DNA of 64,000 nt, taken from contig JAEOAD010000794.1 of the NCBI GenBank assembly GCA_036365145.1, positions 620,001 to 684,000 on the forward strand, in the 5' to 3' direction. Under the pieces are notes generated by a model. It did not search any database and was not told the DNA's origin. It saw nothing but the letters and a program-made list of their open reading frames with translations. The stretch is from Orientallactaga sibirica. Its lineage: Eukaryota; Chordata; Mammalia; Rodentia; Dipodidae. Positions 23,830 through 35,512 of the stretch are shown one piece after another. Numbering within the stretch: the stretch's first letter is position 1; each line of letters starts with the position of its first letter. The position numbers were made by a program, and so were the translations under genes.

Positions 23830-24300
23830 AGGTTAAAGCTCAAATGTCACTGATGTATAGAAGTCCTTCCTGGCACCACCTTGTTTATTATGATCTCCCT
23901 CCATTACTATACCATCTTCTTTTTAAAAATATTTTACTTACTTGTTTGTTTATTTATTTAAGAGAAAAAGAAGCAGAGAGAGAGAGAGAGAGAGAATGGG
24001 CACACCAGGACCTCCAGCCATTGCAAATGAACTCCAGATGCATGGGCTACCTTGTGCATCTGGCTTATGTGTGTCCTGGGGAATCAAACCTGGGTGCCTT
24101 AACTGCTAAGACATCTCTCCAGCCCCTCATCGTCTTTATTTTCATCACATTATTTGTCGGAATATGTAATGATCATGCTTATATGTTTGAGTACTTGTTA
24201 TCTTTCCTCTCCTCTAGACTTTACTCCAAATACGAGAAGAATGCATATTTCTCTTGTTCACAGTGAGTCTACCTGGATGCAGGAATAGTGCCTGGTATAG
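23830..24300 (+). mobile_element. L2 LINE 3' region, split by a SINE
   Basis: 'ttaaagctcaaatgtcactg...agtccttcctggcaccac' (23832-23880) and 'tagactttactccaaatac...aatagtgcctggtatagg' (about 24218-24301) match the order of the L2 3' end. The SINE at 23920-24125 separates them. Confidence 0.6.
23920..24125 (-). mobile_element. DIP-like SINE inside L2
   Basis: Reverse-complement copy with a (GA)n tract, 'ccaggacctccagccattgcaa' and 'gctaagacatctctccagccc'. The flanks catcttct and catcgtct look like a target duplication with one mismatch. Confidence 0.8.
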
Positions 24301-24474
24301 GTTAGGTGTGCATCATGTATCTTGTGATTGAAAAAAAAAAAAAATCAATGGCAACTCTTCAGTCATGTCCTACAAAGTAACCTAGGAGAACCTCATGCCG
24401 TTGGGTTAAATGTTTCTGTCAATCTGATTTTTCCTTCATGACCTTTAAAGATACTGTATAAAGAATAAGTTCAT

Positions 24475-24679
24475 CATGCTGGAGGGATGGCTTAATGGTT
24501 AAGGCGTTTGCCTGCAAAGCCAAAGGACCCAGGTTCGATTCCCCAGAACCCACGTTAGCCAGATGCACAAGAGGTGCATGCATTTGGAGTTCATTTGCAA
24601 TGGCTGGAGGCCCTGGTGCACCCATTCTCTCTCTCTCCCTCCCTCTCTCTCTGTCAAATAAATAAAAATAAAATAAAAA
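24475..24679 (+). mobile_element. DIP-like SINE with 14-bp target duplication
   Basis: 'ctggagggatggcttaatgg' head, 'ccaggttcgattccccag' B box, 'gccagatgcacaagaggtgc', 'tggctggaggccctggtgc', then a CT run and AATAAA-rich tail. Flanked by aagaataagttcat (24461-24474) and aagaataatttcat (24680-24693), 13 of 14 identical. This is one of the best copies for defining the family. Confidence 0.92.
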
Positions 24680-24889
24680 AGAATAATTTCATGAAAATTA
24701 TGTCTTCCAAAAAACATTATATCTAACTTCTAAAGGTCACCTATTAGAGTTCTCTTGGATGTAAGATTCACTGATGGGTGCTGTGTCCTTTGCTTATCTT
24801 TCTGAGGACTTTCTTGTAAGCTACTGTCCCCTTATGTCTTTGACACAGCTCATTCTGTAGAAGAAGAAAGCACAGAGGTTGGTGAGCCC

Positions 24890-25190
24890 TCTTTGTGTAT
24901 ATGTGTACATGTGTGCACACTCAGACAACCTTAGGGAGCCTGACCTCTCCTTCCACATTGCCTGAGATGGGTCTTTCTTCTTGTTTAGTTTTTGCTGCCA
25001 ATCTAGCTGGGCTGTGAGCTTCCAGATTCTCCTGTCTTCTCCTGGCTCTGCCTCCCTTTGTCACAGGCACATTGGGGTTATAGATTTATGCATAGCTTTG
25101 CTTCTGTGTAGGTGCCGTGGAGTCAAACTTGGGCCAGTAGGCTTATAAGCAAGTGCCTCATGAACCATTTCCCCAGCCTGGTGGGTCCTT
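24890..25190 (-). mobile_element. B3/B4-type SINE remnant
   Basis: It has a TG-rich start, 'gagatgggtctttcttcttg', 'gtggagtcaaacttgggccagtaggc' and 'atgaaccatttccccagcc', a reverse-complement tRNA-type head at the right end. Confidence 0.5.
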
Positions 25191-25256
25191 TTTTGATCTC
25201 CCTTCAAATTGTAAGCTGCCAGAGGCCAGTTACCTTTGTGACCCCACAAACCCTAG

Positions 25257-25622
<366 letters not shown>

Positions 25623-26259
25623 TAACTCAGCACACATCCAGAAGCTCAGGCCCAAAATACATCAAGGTTTGGGGAAAATTTTAAATAAAACTCAAAAGAA
25701 CCATCCAAAACACATCAGTAAAATTCATCATCAAGCTGCTGTGACTCCTGGCCATATGATGCCTCCCAGTTATGACATTGAAATGTTTGCTGCTGAGAGA
25801 GTGAGCCTCAGAGAGGGGACAGACTTCCTGGCTTGACATATGACACAGGGGTTGTGTGCTGTGTACACAGTAGTTGTGATTCATCCGAGGAGACTCCAAG
25901 TTTTTCTTATAAAGATTTATGCGAATGCCTCCCTTCTCCTCCCAAAGGAAGTGGTCACTGAATGGAATTTCCTAACACCACGTGGCACAGTAATTCCTGT
26001 CCTTCTCTGCCCTCTTTACTCCGAGCTGGTGCTTGAAGCAGCGGCATGCTATGCTCTATTCCTGGGAGTCAGCAAGGGTACTGAGGACATGGCACATAGG
26101 TTTAGAAATAGACACTCTAGAATTGCTTTTTTTCTTGACTGACAGTCATTTGATATACAGCAATGGTGATAAGAGACCCTGTGAAATTAAATAACTTGGA
26201 ATAAAGTTTAAAGTTTACATGCTCTTGTGCCAAGGCAATTTTTTTCTGGAAACCTAGTT

Positions 26260-26261
<2 letters not shown>

Positions 26262-26296
<35 letters not shown>
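26262..26296 (+). repeat. (AC)n microsatellite
   Basis: About 17 AC units. Confidence 0.97.
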
Positions 26297-26297
<1 letters not shown>

Positions 26298-26339
26298 GGG
26301 TATGTGTGCAAAGTCCTTCCTTCATACCAGCATTATTTT

Positions 26340-26494
26340 GTTTTTGTTTTTGTTTTTTGATGTAGGATCTCACTCTATCCCAGGCTGACCTGGAATTCAC
26401 TATGTCCTCTCAGGGTGGCCTTGAACTCACAGGGATCCTCCTACCTCTGCCTCCCAAGTGCTGGTATTAAAGACATGTGCCACCACGCCTGGCT
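26340..26494 (-). mobile_element. B1 SINE with target duplication
   Basis: Reverse-complement B1 with 'tcccaggctgacctggaattcac' and 'gtgccaccacgcctggc'. It is flanked by ccagcattatttt and ccagcattaattt. Confidence 0.9.
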
Positions 26495-26754
26495 CCAGCA
26501 TTAATTTTTGAAAATGAGGACACGATCCTCAATGACTACCCATCAAAGGGTGATTAGCTAACATGCTACATTCATGTCAGGAAATCCTATCCTCTTGGAT
26601 ATGTGGACTCAGTGATACAGTGGCTCTCAGTAGGCATGATGGCAAGGCATTAACATTTACTTCCAGTAGAGAATGTTAGTAGGCTTCAATTCAAAAAAGA
26701 GTTAAGTAGATATGTAAATATTTTGAAAACCTGCCAGTAAGAGAAAAAAAAATC

Positions 26755-26868
26755 TAGACATGGGGACACTAATCTATAATCTGAGCACTTGAGAGGCTGA
26801 GGCAGAAGAATCTTGAAATGGAGGCCAGTCTGAGCTACCTTGTCTCACAAAGACAAAAACGAAAACCC
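26755..26868 (+). mobile_element. Old B1-like SINE
   Basis: 'aatctataatctgagcacttgagaggctgaggcagaagaat' and 'ctaccttgtctcacaaagac' follow B1 order in a diverged form. Confidence 0.6.
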
Positions 26869-27339
26869 ACAGATCTTGATAAGTATGATGTTACTGTGTA
26901 TAGATAATAGCAGTAACACATCAGATATGGCTGTTTCCTTGGAGGGTGTGAATGTACATGTGATGGCAAAGGAAATCTGGGAGCTGACGCACCATCGCTG
27001 ACCTCTGAGGATGAGTGCGTGGTACAAGGATATTCCCTCCACCTGTGTGTTGTTTATGTTCTTAAGAAGGTGGATGTATCGTCCAGTTCTTGGGCAGATT
27101 TCCTTTCATGGTGTGCTCTGCTTGGTTATCATTTGGCTAATCCCACAGAGTATCCAACACATTCTACTATACAGGCCCTGGCTGTGTCACGAGTGAGAGG
27201 ATTTCTGGTTCCCAACCGGAGTCACAGAGTCAGTCACAGTCTCTGAGGAGCTTTTCTAATGTATGCTTCCAGAGTTGTCAAGGCTGGAGCCATTGAGTCA
27301 GAATCCCTGCAGGGTGGGGCTCAGGAGACTCTGCCATGG

Positions 27340-27500
27340 GTCAGACTTCGCTGAAAACTGACCCTGTCACCTCTGGCAACTTCTTTCAGCTTCGCCAGGC
27401 TCTATGTTCCTTTGTAAAAGGGTTAGCTTGTTGAGTTGTCAGGAGGATCAAATAAAACATGAAGTACCTTAAAAGTGTGAAAACACTTTTGCTGAGAAGA
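27340..27500 (+). mobile_element. MIR-like fragment
   Basis: 'cacctctggcaacttctttcagcttcgccaggc' then 'aggaggatcaaataaaacatgaagtacc' resembles the sense MIR core (aagtcacttaacctctctgagcc, then ggattaaatgag). Confidence 0.5.
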
Positions 27501-27751
27501 GTTCTCGAAGAAAGCTTTCATGTCTTGCAGTTCTCTCTCCCTGGTGTATCTCTTGGCTATTTATTCTCTAGTTTTAGCTGCTTGTCTTCTTTAAAATTGA
27601 AAAATTAAAAACCACAAAGTCTATACATATCTATAATATGCAACATGTTTTGAAAAGTGGGTGTCGAAGGGTTTACACTGAGTTAACTTGCATAGGTAGG
27701 ACCTCACATATTTCCTTTTTTGTGGTGAGAATACTTAGAAACTACACTATA

Positions 27752-27888
27752 GCCTTTTTTTTTTTTAAACATAGTCCTGGCTACCCTATATGAATTATAT
27801 AGCCTAGACTGTCCTTGAACTCACGGCAATTCTCTTGTCTCAGTCTCCCACATGCTGGGATTGCAGACCTATATCACCAGGCCTGTCA
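27752..27888 (-). mobile_element. Old B1-like SINE
   Basis: 'tgtccttgaactcacggcaattctcttgtctcagtctcccacatgctgggattgcagacc' is a diverged reverse-complement B1. Confidence 0.65.
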
Positions 27889-28153
27889 GTCACAGCTTGT
27901 TTCATGAATATAATTGTAATAGATGCAGTCAGGCGATATAATGCAGCTCTCTTGAACCTCTTCCTCCTGGCTGACTGAAATATTACATCCTTCAACCAAC
28001 ATCTCTGTATTTTTGAATTTAGAATGGAAGTTGAAATAGGAGATGTGGTTCCAGAGACAGACACTTACTTTATAGCAAGTTTGCTCCCACATCTTCATTG
28101 GAGAAAGCAAGCAATGGCTGAATGGTAGAATGTTCTAATAAAAAGGAACATAG

Positions 28154-28332
28154 TTGGGTTGAGGATATGGCTCATCAGCTAAAGGTGCTTCCTTGCAAAG
28201 CCTGCTGGCCTGAATTTGATTCCCTAGTACCCACGTAAAGCCAGGCACACAAAGTGGCACATGCGTCTGAGTTTGTTTACAGTGGCAAGAGGCCCATTCT
28301 CTTGCTCTCTCTCTCTAATAAATAAAAATATA
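28154..28332 (+). mobile_element. DIP-like SINE
   Basis: 'gttgaggatatggctcatcagc' head, 'tttgattccctagtacccacgtaaagcc' and an AATAAA-rich tail. Confidence 0.7.
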
Positions 28333-28350
28333 TTTGTTTTTAAAGCAACA

Positions 28351-28536
28351 AGGCGCTTGCCTGCAAAGCCAAAGGATCGGGGTTCAATTTCCCAGGACCA
28401 ACATAAGCCAGATATCAAAGATGTCGCATGCGTCTGGAGTTCATTTGCAGTGGCTGGAGGCCCTGGCGTGCCCATTCTCTTTCTCTCTCTTTCTGTCTGT
28501 CAAATAAATAAATAAATAAATAAAAATATATTTTTT
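28351..28536 (+). mobile_element. DIP-like SINE, 5'-truncated, with target duplication
   Basis: It begins within the tRNA-like head (aggcgcttgcctgcaaagcc) and ends in a (TAAA)n tail. It is flanked by taaagcaaca (28341-28350) and aaaagcaaca (28537-28546), so it was truncated at insertion. Confidence 0.85.
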
Positions 28537-29152
28537 AAAAAGCAACATTATGAAGGCTGATGTGTGTGAGGCACCTAGTATCTCATCCATCCTTGCCTCA
28601 TGATGTGCACAGCATGTCTGTTTCATGGAAGGGAAAGTAAGCCTAAAAGAAATTTAGCAACACCTCTTAGCATCTCCCACTGGGTAAATGACAGTCAGGA
28701 CTCAAAGTTAGGCTTTCTGCTCCACTAGCCTCAGCCTTTGGCCTTTGCTGTGTTTATACCACATGTCCTTGATGTGATGTCTCTGCATCTGAAAGATGGA
28801 GAGTCACATGGCTGTGTGAGACCTGCCCATCCAAACCCTTCCAACTGCACATGCCGTTGGACCCGCTGTTCCTGCTTCCAGGAATTTATGGAAATAAAGT
28901 TGGACTATTGGGAATTTGTAATATAGATTCTGGCATGTTCACTTAATGGAATACTTTGCAGAGGTAAAAACCAGTTATGTCAACATACTTTTACATATAT
29001 ACTGTTTAATGGAAGAGTCTAGAAAGAAAGAGAGAGAGCCTGTATTGGTTATGATTTTTCTTTTGACAAAGGGATGATTTTGATGTTTTTAGCATATCTG
29101 CATTTTGTAAGTAATAATCAGTGCAAAACAATAAAGAATTATTAAACTTTTC

Positions 29153-29306
29153 GGGGGGGGGGTGGTTCGAGGTAGAGTCTCACTGTAGCTCAGGCTGACC
29201 TGGAATTCACTATGTAGTCTCAGGGTGGCCTCAAACTAAATGGCAATCCTCCTACTTCTGCCTCCCAAGTGCTGGGATTAAAGGCATGCACCACCACACC
29301 TGGCTA
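29153..29306 (-). mobile_element. B1 SINE with G-run border
   Basis: Reverse-complement B1. The usual T tract is replaced by a run of G at about 29152-29162, then gtggttcgaggtagagtctcac. Confidence 0.85.
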
Positions 29307-29329
29307 ATTATTTCTTTTTAATTTTTAAA

Positions 29330-29478
29330 TTCTTTTTGAGGCAGAGTCTTACTCAAGTACAGGTGATCTGGGACCAACCTACTCTGTAGCCCATGTTGAC
29401 CTTGAACTCAAGGTGATCCTCCTACCTCAACCTCCAGAGTGCTGGGATTAAAAGAGTAAGCCACCACACCTGGTAACT
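29330..29478 (-). mobile_element. Old B1-like SINE
   Basis: 'gaggcagagtcttactcaagtac', 'ccttgaactcaaggtgatcc' and 'gtgctgggattaaaagagtaagccaccac'. Confidence 0.75.
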
Positions 29479-30077
29479 ATTTTACTTTTAATTGTAATTC
29501 AAAAGAATCACCTTGGATTAGTAGATCAATGACAAAATCCTTGACTAGCCTGCATGAGGTCTTAGGTTCAATCCCAACTGATGAAAAACAAAAGAAAACA
29601 AAACAAAACAAGGAAAACCCCCACATGTAAAATTTACACTCTTAGCCATCTCTAAGTATATACTTCAGCGGTGATAAGTATATTCATGTTATTGTGTAAA
29701 TGTTTTTACTTGTAAAATGAGAAATAAAAATAACCTTTCCTCATTAAAATGCCATATGCAGTTTTGAAATTTAAATAACACCACCACCTCATCCTCAATG
29801 CATAAAACAGTAGTGAGACACAGCTGTTTGCCCAGCTGCAGGTACCTCTGCGGAGTGTGTCCCTCATTCCCTGAACAGTGAAGGAAAGGAATGGCTCAGG
29901 TGTGTGCTGACCTTCCAGTCCACCCTGTGAGACAGACCCTGGCTTGCCTCTGGGATTGTGACAGCCACTTTAATCTTTCTCGGAAGGCCAGAGCCACCCC
30001 CCCCCGCCCCCAGTGAGAATTCTGTCTCTGCTTATGGGTGCTGCCGCCACCCTGACAGGGTGTCCTCTGCTTTCCAG

Positions 30078-30158
30078 ATCATAGCTTATCAGCCCTACGG
30101 GAAGTCCGTGGACTGGTGGGCATTTGGAGTCCTGCTCTACGAGATGCTGGCTGGCCAG
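30078..30158 (+). CDS. PRKCB: PRKCB exon, C-lobe helix F region (residues 512-538)
   Basis: This 81-bp exon (27 codons, phase 0-0) encodes [20 protein letters not shown] and YEMLAGQ. It contains the DWW(A/S)FG motif at the start of helix F, whose aspartate anchors the catalytic loop and the hydrophobic spines. The acceptor is ctgctttccag and the donor is CAG|gtaatt at 30159. Its short 259-bp downstream intron makes retention plausible. Read-through adds only Val-Ile-Glu-Ser before a stop, giving a dead truncated kinase. Confidence 0.97.
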
Positions 30159-30417
30159 GTAATTGAATCTTAAGTGAATTGTAAGAAAAGTCCTCCTCCA
30201 TCTCTAGCCACATGATTACTGTGAAGGAATCTGATTATCTGTGACATTCCTGCTACTGGGCTTTTCCAAGTTCATCCTTTCTCATCTTATTGGAAACCTT
30301 GGAATGTGCCCTACCTTGGGCCCTGGGGGCGGGGGGGGTGGGAGCCCTGCTGGTTAGGGGCAGTTGGGAGGAGGGCCAGACAGTGGTGTTTCTCCCACCC
30401 TGCTCTCTGTCCCACAG
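30159..30417 (+). other. PRKCB: Short PRKCB intron, 259 bp, G-rich
   Basis: This is the shortest intron in the window, with donor gtaatt and acceptor tctctgtcccacag. Its middle (30318-30375) is very G-rich on the sense strand and contains a canonical G-quadruplex motif at 30318-30342. G runs in short introns commonly aid intron definition. Confidence 0.95.
30318..30342 (+). promoter_or_regulatory. G-quadruplex motif in the short intron
   Basis: Four G runs at 30318-30320, 30325-30329, 30331-30338 and 30340-30342 with loops of 4, 1 and 1 nt on the sense strand, so the same motif is present in the pre-mRNA. A splicing role is inferred. Confidence 0.8.
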
Positions 30418-30525
30418 GCACCTTTTGAAGGGGAGGATGAGGATGAGCTCTTCCAGTCCATCATGGAGCACAATGTGGCGTATCCCAAGTCCATGTCCAA
30501 GGAAGCTGTGGCCATCTGCAAAGGG
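30418..30525 (+). CDS. PRKCB: PRKCB exon, C-lobe (residues 539-574)
   Basis: This 108-bp exon (36 codons, phase 0-0) encodes [20 protein letters not shown] and [16 protein letters not shown]. The [15 protein letters not shown] stretch follows helix F and helps shape the substrate-binding face. The acceptor is tctgtcccacag and the donor is GGG|gtgagt at 30526. The acidic run EGEDEDE is characteristic of conventional PKCs. No defects are seen. Confidence 0.97.
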
Positions 30526-30914
30526 GTGAGTAAGCCACGTGATGCTTGAGGCCAGATGCCACCTAGGATGCAGGTTATGCCCCCCTGAAGACACCAGAGA
30601 CCAGGCTCTGCCTCTCACTCCACTGTCAACCCCAGAGCCCTGGTGTAGAGTGCTTGCTTCCAGGGAAAAGGAACTTGCTTCGAATGTGTACCCAAACCTT
30701 CAGAGGCAAGCATGTTTGGGTATCTTGCAACAGGCTAGACTCCAGCCCCCAGCCCTGGACAAAGAAATACTTAGTGAATGAAAGAGGCAGACTTTGCCCA
30801 AGAGCTGGAACCCATGCGAGGGGCACAACTCAGTCTACCTTGCTGCATAACTGTTTAGTTAATGCTGAGTGTAGAACTTTTGTCCTATGAAAATATCAGG
30901 CAGAAGCCGGGCGT

Positions 30915-31074
30915 GGTGGTGCACGCCTTTAATCCCAGCACTCGGGAGGCAGAAGTAGGAGGATCGCCGAGAGTTCAAGGCCACCCTGAGACTACATAGT
31001 GAAGTCCAGGTCAGCCTGAGCCAGAGTGAGACCCTGCCTTGAAAAACAAAAAACAAACAAACAAACAAACAAAT
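30915..31074 (+). mobile_element. B1 SINE with target duplication
   Basis: Starts gggcgtggtggtgcacgcc and ends in (AAAC)n. It is flanked by atcaggcag before and after (about 30895-30904 and 31073-31082). Confidence 0.9.
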
Positions 31075-32040
31075 CAGGCAGTATTGACTTGAAGTGACTC
31101 TTTGGATAAGCTGCCCCAAGTCAGTGTCCCCGAGCTTCCATGCTCCCCCCACCCCCGATGCATGCACACACACACATACACACACACACAGCTGCAAGGG
31201 CATGGACAGGGACAGGGATATGCCTACAGTTTATTCTACTATACCTCCGCAGAAACAGCATACATGCTTACAGGTAAGGGTTGTTTGTGATACATCTTGT
31301 ATCAGACCCTGATCAGTGTGTGCTCAGGGTGCACAGATCTCAGCCTTACCCCATACTCAGTCCCATACTCATACTCTGCAGACTAGTGTTTTTCAAAAGC
31401 CCCCATGTGGCTCAAAACAAACAAGCGAACAATGATCTCACTGCCTTTAACCATGTCCAAAGGAGACCTGATGGATGTGTGAAAGCTATGCTGGAGACTC
31501 AGGGGGGAATATTATGCAAGACAGTATCTCGCTAGAGGTTTCCCCAGCCACTGGTGCATGTGATCCTAAGGTCAGAATTTAGATGTGTGACAGTGTGGGC
31601 TCCCACGATGTGTCTGAACCAACGTAGGCTGTGGGCCAGGTCTCTGCAATGTTTGCACAGCTTCCTTGCCCTATCTAGTCAGATGTAATGTCCAACAGCT
31701 AGTGAAGGAAACTTGCCTGAGGCTTGGCTTAGATCACAATCAGTGGGCCAACCTCCCACTTTGAAAGCACTTTGTCATGGGTTTCAAGCCCCACTCTGAG
31801 CTTCGTTTTCTAGCCACACAGGTTGAGATGCAAATATCCCTGGAGAAGCCATGTGTGAATTAGGCTCAGTCCCTCACATCTTTCAGTTGAAATGGTTGAA
31901 AAATATTTTCTGGGAGGGTGTAAGGCAGGGAGAAAAAAATTAGGAGGGCAGAGGAGACTCAGGGGTTCATGAGTTTCAGCAAAACCCACAGACAGACAAA
32001 AGAGGGCACAGACGAAGGCCAGTGAGCCTGCTGGAGGCAT

Positions 32041-32071
32041 GGGGCTGGGTGGTGGCGGGGGGGATAGTGGG
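32041..32071 (+). other. G-quadruplex motif
   Basis: G runs at 32041-32044, 32047-32049, 32057-32063 and 32069-32071, with loops of 2, 7 and 5 nt, on the sense strand. Confidence 0.75.
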
Positions 32072-32279
32072 AGGTGGTAGGACACTGAGACTTCAGCTTG
32101 TTTAATGAGTCCCAACATTTAAAGATGGGGAGATTTCCCGTAGTCAGCTCTGCAGCTTCTCATGAAAAATCAGATCTTGCCTCCTTGGCCTGTCATTTGT
32201 ACAAAAAATCAGTCAGCAGGATTGGAAAGCACTGTCCCCCCGCCCCCCGTAGATAGGATGTGCCCTCTCCAATTTGCAA

Positions 32280-32470
32280 AAACCCCATCTGGCTAAATTC
32301 CATCTGGGTTCAAATCCAAGTCCAGACATTATGAGCCCTATGATCATGGGGAAGTTGTTTGACCTGATTTGAGGATTGAGGCCAATAACAGCACTGCACA
32401 TAGGGTACTTTCATGATTAAATGAGTTAATACCTATAAATCACTTTGACCATAGCCTGCGCTCTGCTCCA
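32280..32470 (+). mobile_element. MIR SINE fragment
   Basis: 'ctgggttcaaatccaagtccag', 'gatcatggggaagttgtttgacc' and 'gattaaatgagttaatacctataaatcactttgacc' follow the MIR consensus order closely. Confidence 0.75.
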
Positions 32471-32715
32471 GAACCCTTGGGCCATCCTCCATATGACTAA
32501 TGCTGTCACTACTGTTATATGCCAGGGTCCTGTTGGCATTTGAGTTTCATCCCCTGCATGGGAATTTTAAAAGGGTTTTAGAGATCAAAAGACCTCTTTA
32601 CAAATCTCCTCTTAGGTGCATGTTTTTGAGCAATTTTCTTCACATCTTGGGCTTCTGCTTCTTTATCTCTAAAACGGAATAAAAGTGATCATTAAAAGAG
32701 TTTCTGAGAACATTA

Positions 32716-32985
32716 AATGAGGAGTTGGGGAGATGGTTCAGTGGGTAAAGTGTTTGCTGCACAGGAATGAGGACCTGCGTTCAGATGCCCAGCACCCACG
32801 TAAAAGCTGGGCATGGTGGCATATGCCTACAATCCCAGCACTGGGGAGGGAGAGAGAGAAGAACCCTGGAGTTTGCTAGCTAGCTAGCCCAGCCAGATCA
32901 GTAATCTCTGCATTTAGTGAGAGACCACATACATCCACACACACATGAACATGCATGCACACCTCACACACATACACGTGCCAAA
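32716..32985 (+). mobile_element. B3-type SINE
   Basis: 'ggggagatggttcagtgggtaaag', 'aatgaggacctgcgttcagatgcccagcacccacg', 'aatcccagcactggggagg', 'gtgagagaccacatac' and a CA-rich end. Confidence 0.8.
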
Positions 32986-33774
32986 AATGACCATTAAATA
33001 AGGTAACACAAGAAGCTCTTGCATGGCGCTGGCATATTGTAGGTGCTCAATGCATGCTCAGGGACTCCCCCTTCTCCAGCCTAGCGCTGCCTGGACAGCT
33101 AAGGGCTCTAAGTGGGTCATGGAGGAGAGAGAATTTTTCCAGGTCAGTTGTCTTCAGCTTCAGCTCCAATTAGCAGTTTCCCTGGTAGAGCAGATTTCTA
33201 TTAATTCAGGATCCATAACCTTCAGGATAAGCCAGGGTGACTCTCGTGCTATTGGGCTGGGGTACCTTTCTGGGCTGAGTGATCTGCCTACAGTGTGTGC
33301 TCTTTCTTCAAGGCTGGTGCTCTGAAGAAGGGGTGAGGCTTAAGCCAAGAGCCAACTGTTTCCTCCTGAGCAGGGGCCTCAGGGGATGCATCTGGGAGGT
33401 GATCCGAGATGGGAACAGTGATTACATCCAGCTGTCTACATGGCTCCAGGCACATGAGAGCAGAGTGTGGGAACTGGGCAGAGACTCTGAATTCCTCTTG
33501 CATGTTCCTAACAGCAGTATTTCTGGGCCTGCTCTCTCCCTACTTACACGAAAATCGAGCTAGGCTTTTGAAAATAGCCGCCTTCCCCATGGATACCGTA
33601 TTCTTTATAGGTCTATCTCATTAAAGGTCCTTCTCTGTACCATAAAAAAAAAACCTGAGTGAAGCTTTGCTCAGATTGTCATGCCTACTGGAACAACCTT
33701 GACGCAGACAAGCCCAGCCTGACTTTGTGTTTGAGTGAAAAAAAGCAGAGGCCGAGTTGCTGTGCTGAGAGAGT

Positions 33775-33965
33775 GGTAGGCCAGGTGATCTGTTCAAATC
33801 CCAGCTCTGCTCCTTGGCTGCATGACCTTAGGAAAATAACGGGACTTCCCTGCACCCAATTTCTTTAGCCTCAGAGTATTGCTATAAAGATTAAAGAGTT
33901 GTAAATAATGGTTGGAGCTGCCTTCAGCATAGAAGCTGGCTATGCAGTGTGCTCAGTACTCAGAC
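33775..33965 (+). mobile_element. MIR SINE fragment
   Basis: 'tgttcaaatcccagctctgctccttggctgcatgacc', 'tttctttagcctcagagta' and 'aaagattaaagagttgtaaat' follow the MIR order. Confidence 0.7.
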
Positions 33966-33984
33966 GCCATTACTGATGTGGTTA

Positions 33985-34090
33985 TTATCAGTGCTACCCA
34001 AGACCTCAAATGCTTTCTTTCCATCCATCCAATTCCTACACAAACGTCAAGGCTTAGTTCAAGTTGCTTGCTCCCCATCAACCTTTCTTG
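33985..34090 (+). mobile_element. Possible L2 fragment
   Basis: 'aattcctacacaaacgtcaaggcttagttcaagttgcttgctcc' resembles L2 'tcctactcatccttcaggtctcagctcaaatgtcac'. Confidence 0.4.
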
Positions 34091-34324
34091 ACCAAGCCAG
34101 ACCACAAATATCCTCTAAACCCACATGCAGAGAACTAGCCCCTCCTTCTCCCTCTCTCTCCCTCACCCCCTTATCTGATTCAAGTCTCCCTGTGTAGGCT
34201 TGAACCCATAATTCTCTTGCCCCACTCTCCCAAGTGCTAGGATCATAGCCACCGTGCCCTGCTTCAATTTATTTTAAAAGCCCAACTTTTGTATATGGGC
34301 TGAGACAGTCCCACTTCTGTCACT

Positions 34325-34475
34325 CTTTGTATCCTAGGTTTGCTTAAATTCTCTGGGTGTCAATTGCCCTATCATTTCAACTGGGGAAAGTAATGGACTC
34401 ATCTCCTTGGGTTACTGTGACAATGAGGTGAGGTTATGCTTGTAAAGAGAGAAGTGGCTGAGAACATCAGGTGCT
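34325..34475 (+). mobile_element. MIR SINE fragment
   Basis: 'taaattctctgggtgtcaattgccctatc', 'gggttactgtgacaatgagg' and 'caggtgctcagtaat' follow the MIR core and tail order. Confidence 0.55.
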
Positions 34476-35512
34476 CAGTAATTCTGGGAGACAGAGCAGA
34501 TCTGGAAAGTGTGTGCCTGTGAAGATAGCCATGAATGATCTCAGAAGCAGGAACCAGGCTAAGCTGGCTACGTGGCAGGACAGGTTGGGTTTCTGGGTTC
34601 TCTCCTTACCCATAAGCAGCTGGGCCCTGGACACAATCTTGGCATCAAGTGAACTCTGCAGTCCAGTCATTTTCTCTCCCTTTCATGCCCTGCATCAGTC
34701 TGTTTTCCCTTTTTCTTTTGCTAACTCCTCTACCTTTCCTCTCTTCCCTTGCTGCCGTCTTGAGATCAGAGATCTTTGCATGCTGCTTTGGATTCGTTTA
34801 TAAGAGGAAGCCTGTCTGGTTTCATCTCGGAGCTTCTATTCATCTTGTTATATAGCACGGGCTCAGAGACCCAAAGATGGAGAGTTTTGATAATTAAGTA
34901 ATTTAAACAGAACACCAAAGAAACCTCAGTGGAGTTGAGTATAATGTGTGATACAGGAAAATGAGCTGGGGCTAGGTTTTGACTATTTAATGAGCTTTCT
35001 GAAAGTAATTACTTGAAACTTGGGTCCATTTGACTCATATTTTTTCTTCTGTTTTGTCATTTTCACAAGTGCTTTGCTGAGAAATGCAAATAATACCCAA
35101 ATAAACGCATCCTTTGTGTTGGGCAAATGTCAGTTTCTTGTGGTGGGAAGAGGGGAGTTTGGAGCTATGGGTACAGTTCTCATGAGGTGTACCAGCAACT
35201 GTGTAAAATTCATTCTGGAACCAAAATGGATTATGTGACATTTTTAACTTGAAGTTCAAGGCCATATTGGGGCTTTGATTAGATTAATGGGTGGGATTTT
35301 GCCTTGGGGTGGGCATCACTGTGAGCTCCTCTCCTAAGAGGACCTGGATAGGAACTGTTGCCTGCATGAAACAGACAATAAACCCAGTTGGTATTCTGCA
35401 TCGTGCTTTCTCTCCTGAGTCATGGGAATAATAATTTCTGAGTGGCTCACATATCCCTGATCTGAAATTCATTCAGTGTTTTTTTGTTTGTTTTGTTTTG
35501 TTTTCCTTCAAG

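Larger units (their letters stand above)
30526..35512 (+). other. PRKCB: PRKCB intron, 5.0 kb
   Basis: It holds a B1 (30915-31074), a short CA-rich run (31168-31191), a G4 motif (32041-32071), three MIR-like segments, a B3-type SINE (32716-32985) and a possible L2 piece (33985-34090). Nothing was recognised at 31200-32035, 32470-32710, 33060-33775 and 34480-35480. The acceptor is a T-rich tract ending tttccttcaag. Confidence 0.9.
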
